From NCBI GenBank assembly GCA_003833135.1, contig QZLH01000849.1:26613-56006 (forward strand): a DNA stretch of 29,394 nucleotides, in the 5' to 3' direction. The position numbers and the translations under genes are program-made. The stretch is from Oehlia diaphana (lineage: Eukaryota > Glomeromycota > Glomeromycetes > Glomerales > Glomeraceae). The notes under the pieces are model-generated. The model was not told the DNA's origin and searched no databases. It saw nothing but the letters and a program-made list of their open reading frames with translations. Positions 28,721-29,394 of the stretch are shown piece by piece (the first letter of the stretch is position 1; every line of letters starts with the position of its first letter).

Positions 28721-29394
28721 TTATAAAAACGCCGGAACTATGGGTTCCGGCGTTTTATTTTATTTTTTTTACATAAAAACGCCGGTACTATGGTTCCGGC
28801 GTTTTCTTTTAATTTTTTTTTACATAAAAACGCCGGTACTACAGTTCCGGCGTTTTCTTTTAATTTTTTTTTACATAAAAACGCCGGAACTACAGTTCCG
28901 GCGTTTTCTTTTAATTTTTTTTTACATAAAAACGCCGGTACTATGGTTCCGGCGTTTTCTTTTGATTTTTTTTGCATAAAAACGCCGGTACTATGGTCCC
29001 GGCGTTTTCTTTTGAATTTTTTTGCATAAAAACGCCGGTACTATGGTTCCGGCGTTTTCTTTTGATTTTTTTTACATAAAAAACGCCGGTACTATGGTTC
29101 CGGCGTTTTCTTTTGATTTTTTTTACATAAAAAACGCCGGAACTATGGTCCCGGCGTTTTCTTTCTTTTTTTTTACATAAAAACGCCGGAACTATGGGTT
29201 CCGGCGTTTTCTTTTATTTTTTTTTACATAAAAACGCCGGTACTATGGTTCCGGCGTTTTCTTTTAACTTTTTTATGTAAAAACGCCGGAACTATTATTT
29301 CCGGCATTTTTTTTATTTTTTTTTTTATTAAAATTGCCGGAACTATTAGTTCCGGCGTTTTTTTTGCAGTTGTAATAAGAGAAAATGCCGTTTC
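28721..29394. repeat. Tandem array of 50-51-bp hairpin units, cut by the window end
   Basis: At least 13 units, plus a partial one at the edge, follow each other every 50 or 51 bases. Each has ACATAAAA, the stem AAAACGCCGG ... CCGGCGTTTT, a loop of about 10 bases, and a T-rich tail. Two main left-arm forms (GCCGGAAC and GCCGGTAC) and loop forms (TATGG, TACAG) alternate without a simple order. Units near the right end are more degraded (GGCATTTT, AATTGCCGG). The stems stand out as the only regular G+C-rich words in the region. A 51-base period is 17 codons, so the array is open in frames of both strands and gives repeated peptides, which I do not take as genes. Confidence 0.95.

Noticed and set aside
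28692..29029. Repetitive open frames on both strands across the hairpin array
   Set aside because: The 51-base unit equals 17 codons, so frames stay open by arithmetic; the peptides are the same unit read repeatedly in either direction, with no gene signals.
28721..29394. CRISPR-like array
   Set aside because: The intervals between the stems are themselves repeats, not unique spacers; the host is eukaryotic and no cas genes are present.

Overview
The window is strongly AT-rich eukaryotic DNA with short GT-AG introns of about 60 to 190 bases, sparse genes and many transposon relics. The style of the relics (Mutator-like transposases with FAR1, SWIM and CCHC parts, a LINE, short hairpin elements, repeated families of unknown proteins) suggests an early-diverging fungus, most likely an arbuscular mycorrhizal fungus of the Glomeromycotina (Rhizophagus-like). 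This assignment is inference from sequence character. No ribosomal or marker gene is present.

Layout. 0.7-1.4 kb (+): broken gene ending in a charged coiled coil. 2.05-3.3 kb (+): two-exon gene with three in-frame stops. 3.57-4.24 kb (-): one-frame relic with five in-frame stops. 4.3-5.8 kb (+): intact six-exon gene for a novel acidic protein with three xPxNPF motifs. 6.47-9.16 kb (-): intact ten-exon gene for a cap-specific mRNA ribose 2'-O-methyltransferase (CMTR1-like), convergent with the previous gene. 11.06-11.81 kb: two full-length foldback elements (MITEs). 12.03-15.38 kb: Mutator-like (MULE) element with terminal inverted repeats and a complete transposase frame, broken only by 11 in-frame stops. 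16.8-17.9 kb (+): five-exon relic with four in-frame stops. 18.05-19.0 kb (-): frameshifted relic of a repeated family. 19.37-22.25 kb (-): 5'-truncated LINE with poly(A) tail and a perfect 17-bp target-site duplication. 22.55-23.54 kb: non-autonomous TIR element flanked by TA. 25.7-26.5 kb (+): multi-exon relic with at least five in-frame stops. 28.46-28.70 kb: two small MITEs. 28.72 kb to the window end: array of at least 13 hairpin units of 50-51 bp.

The most interesting signal is shared by five unrelated broken genes on both strands. Long reading frames and splice phases are kept, with almost no indels, but TAA, TAG and TGA interrupt them where CAA/CAG, CGA or TGG codons are the likely originals. 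This fits C-to-T change in CpA/CpG contexts on either strand (a RIP-like or methyl-cytosine deamination process), or less likely recoding or RNA editing. The two intact genes next to them have none. Ancestral codons are inferred from protein context, not from an alignment.
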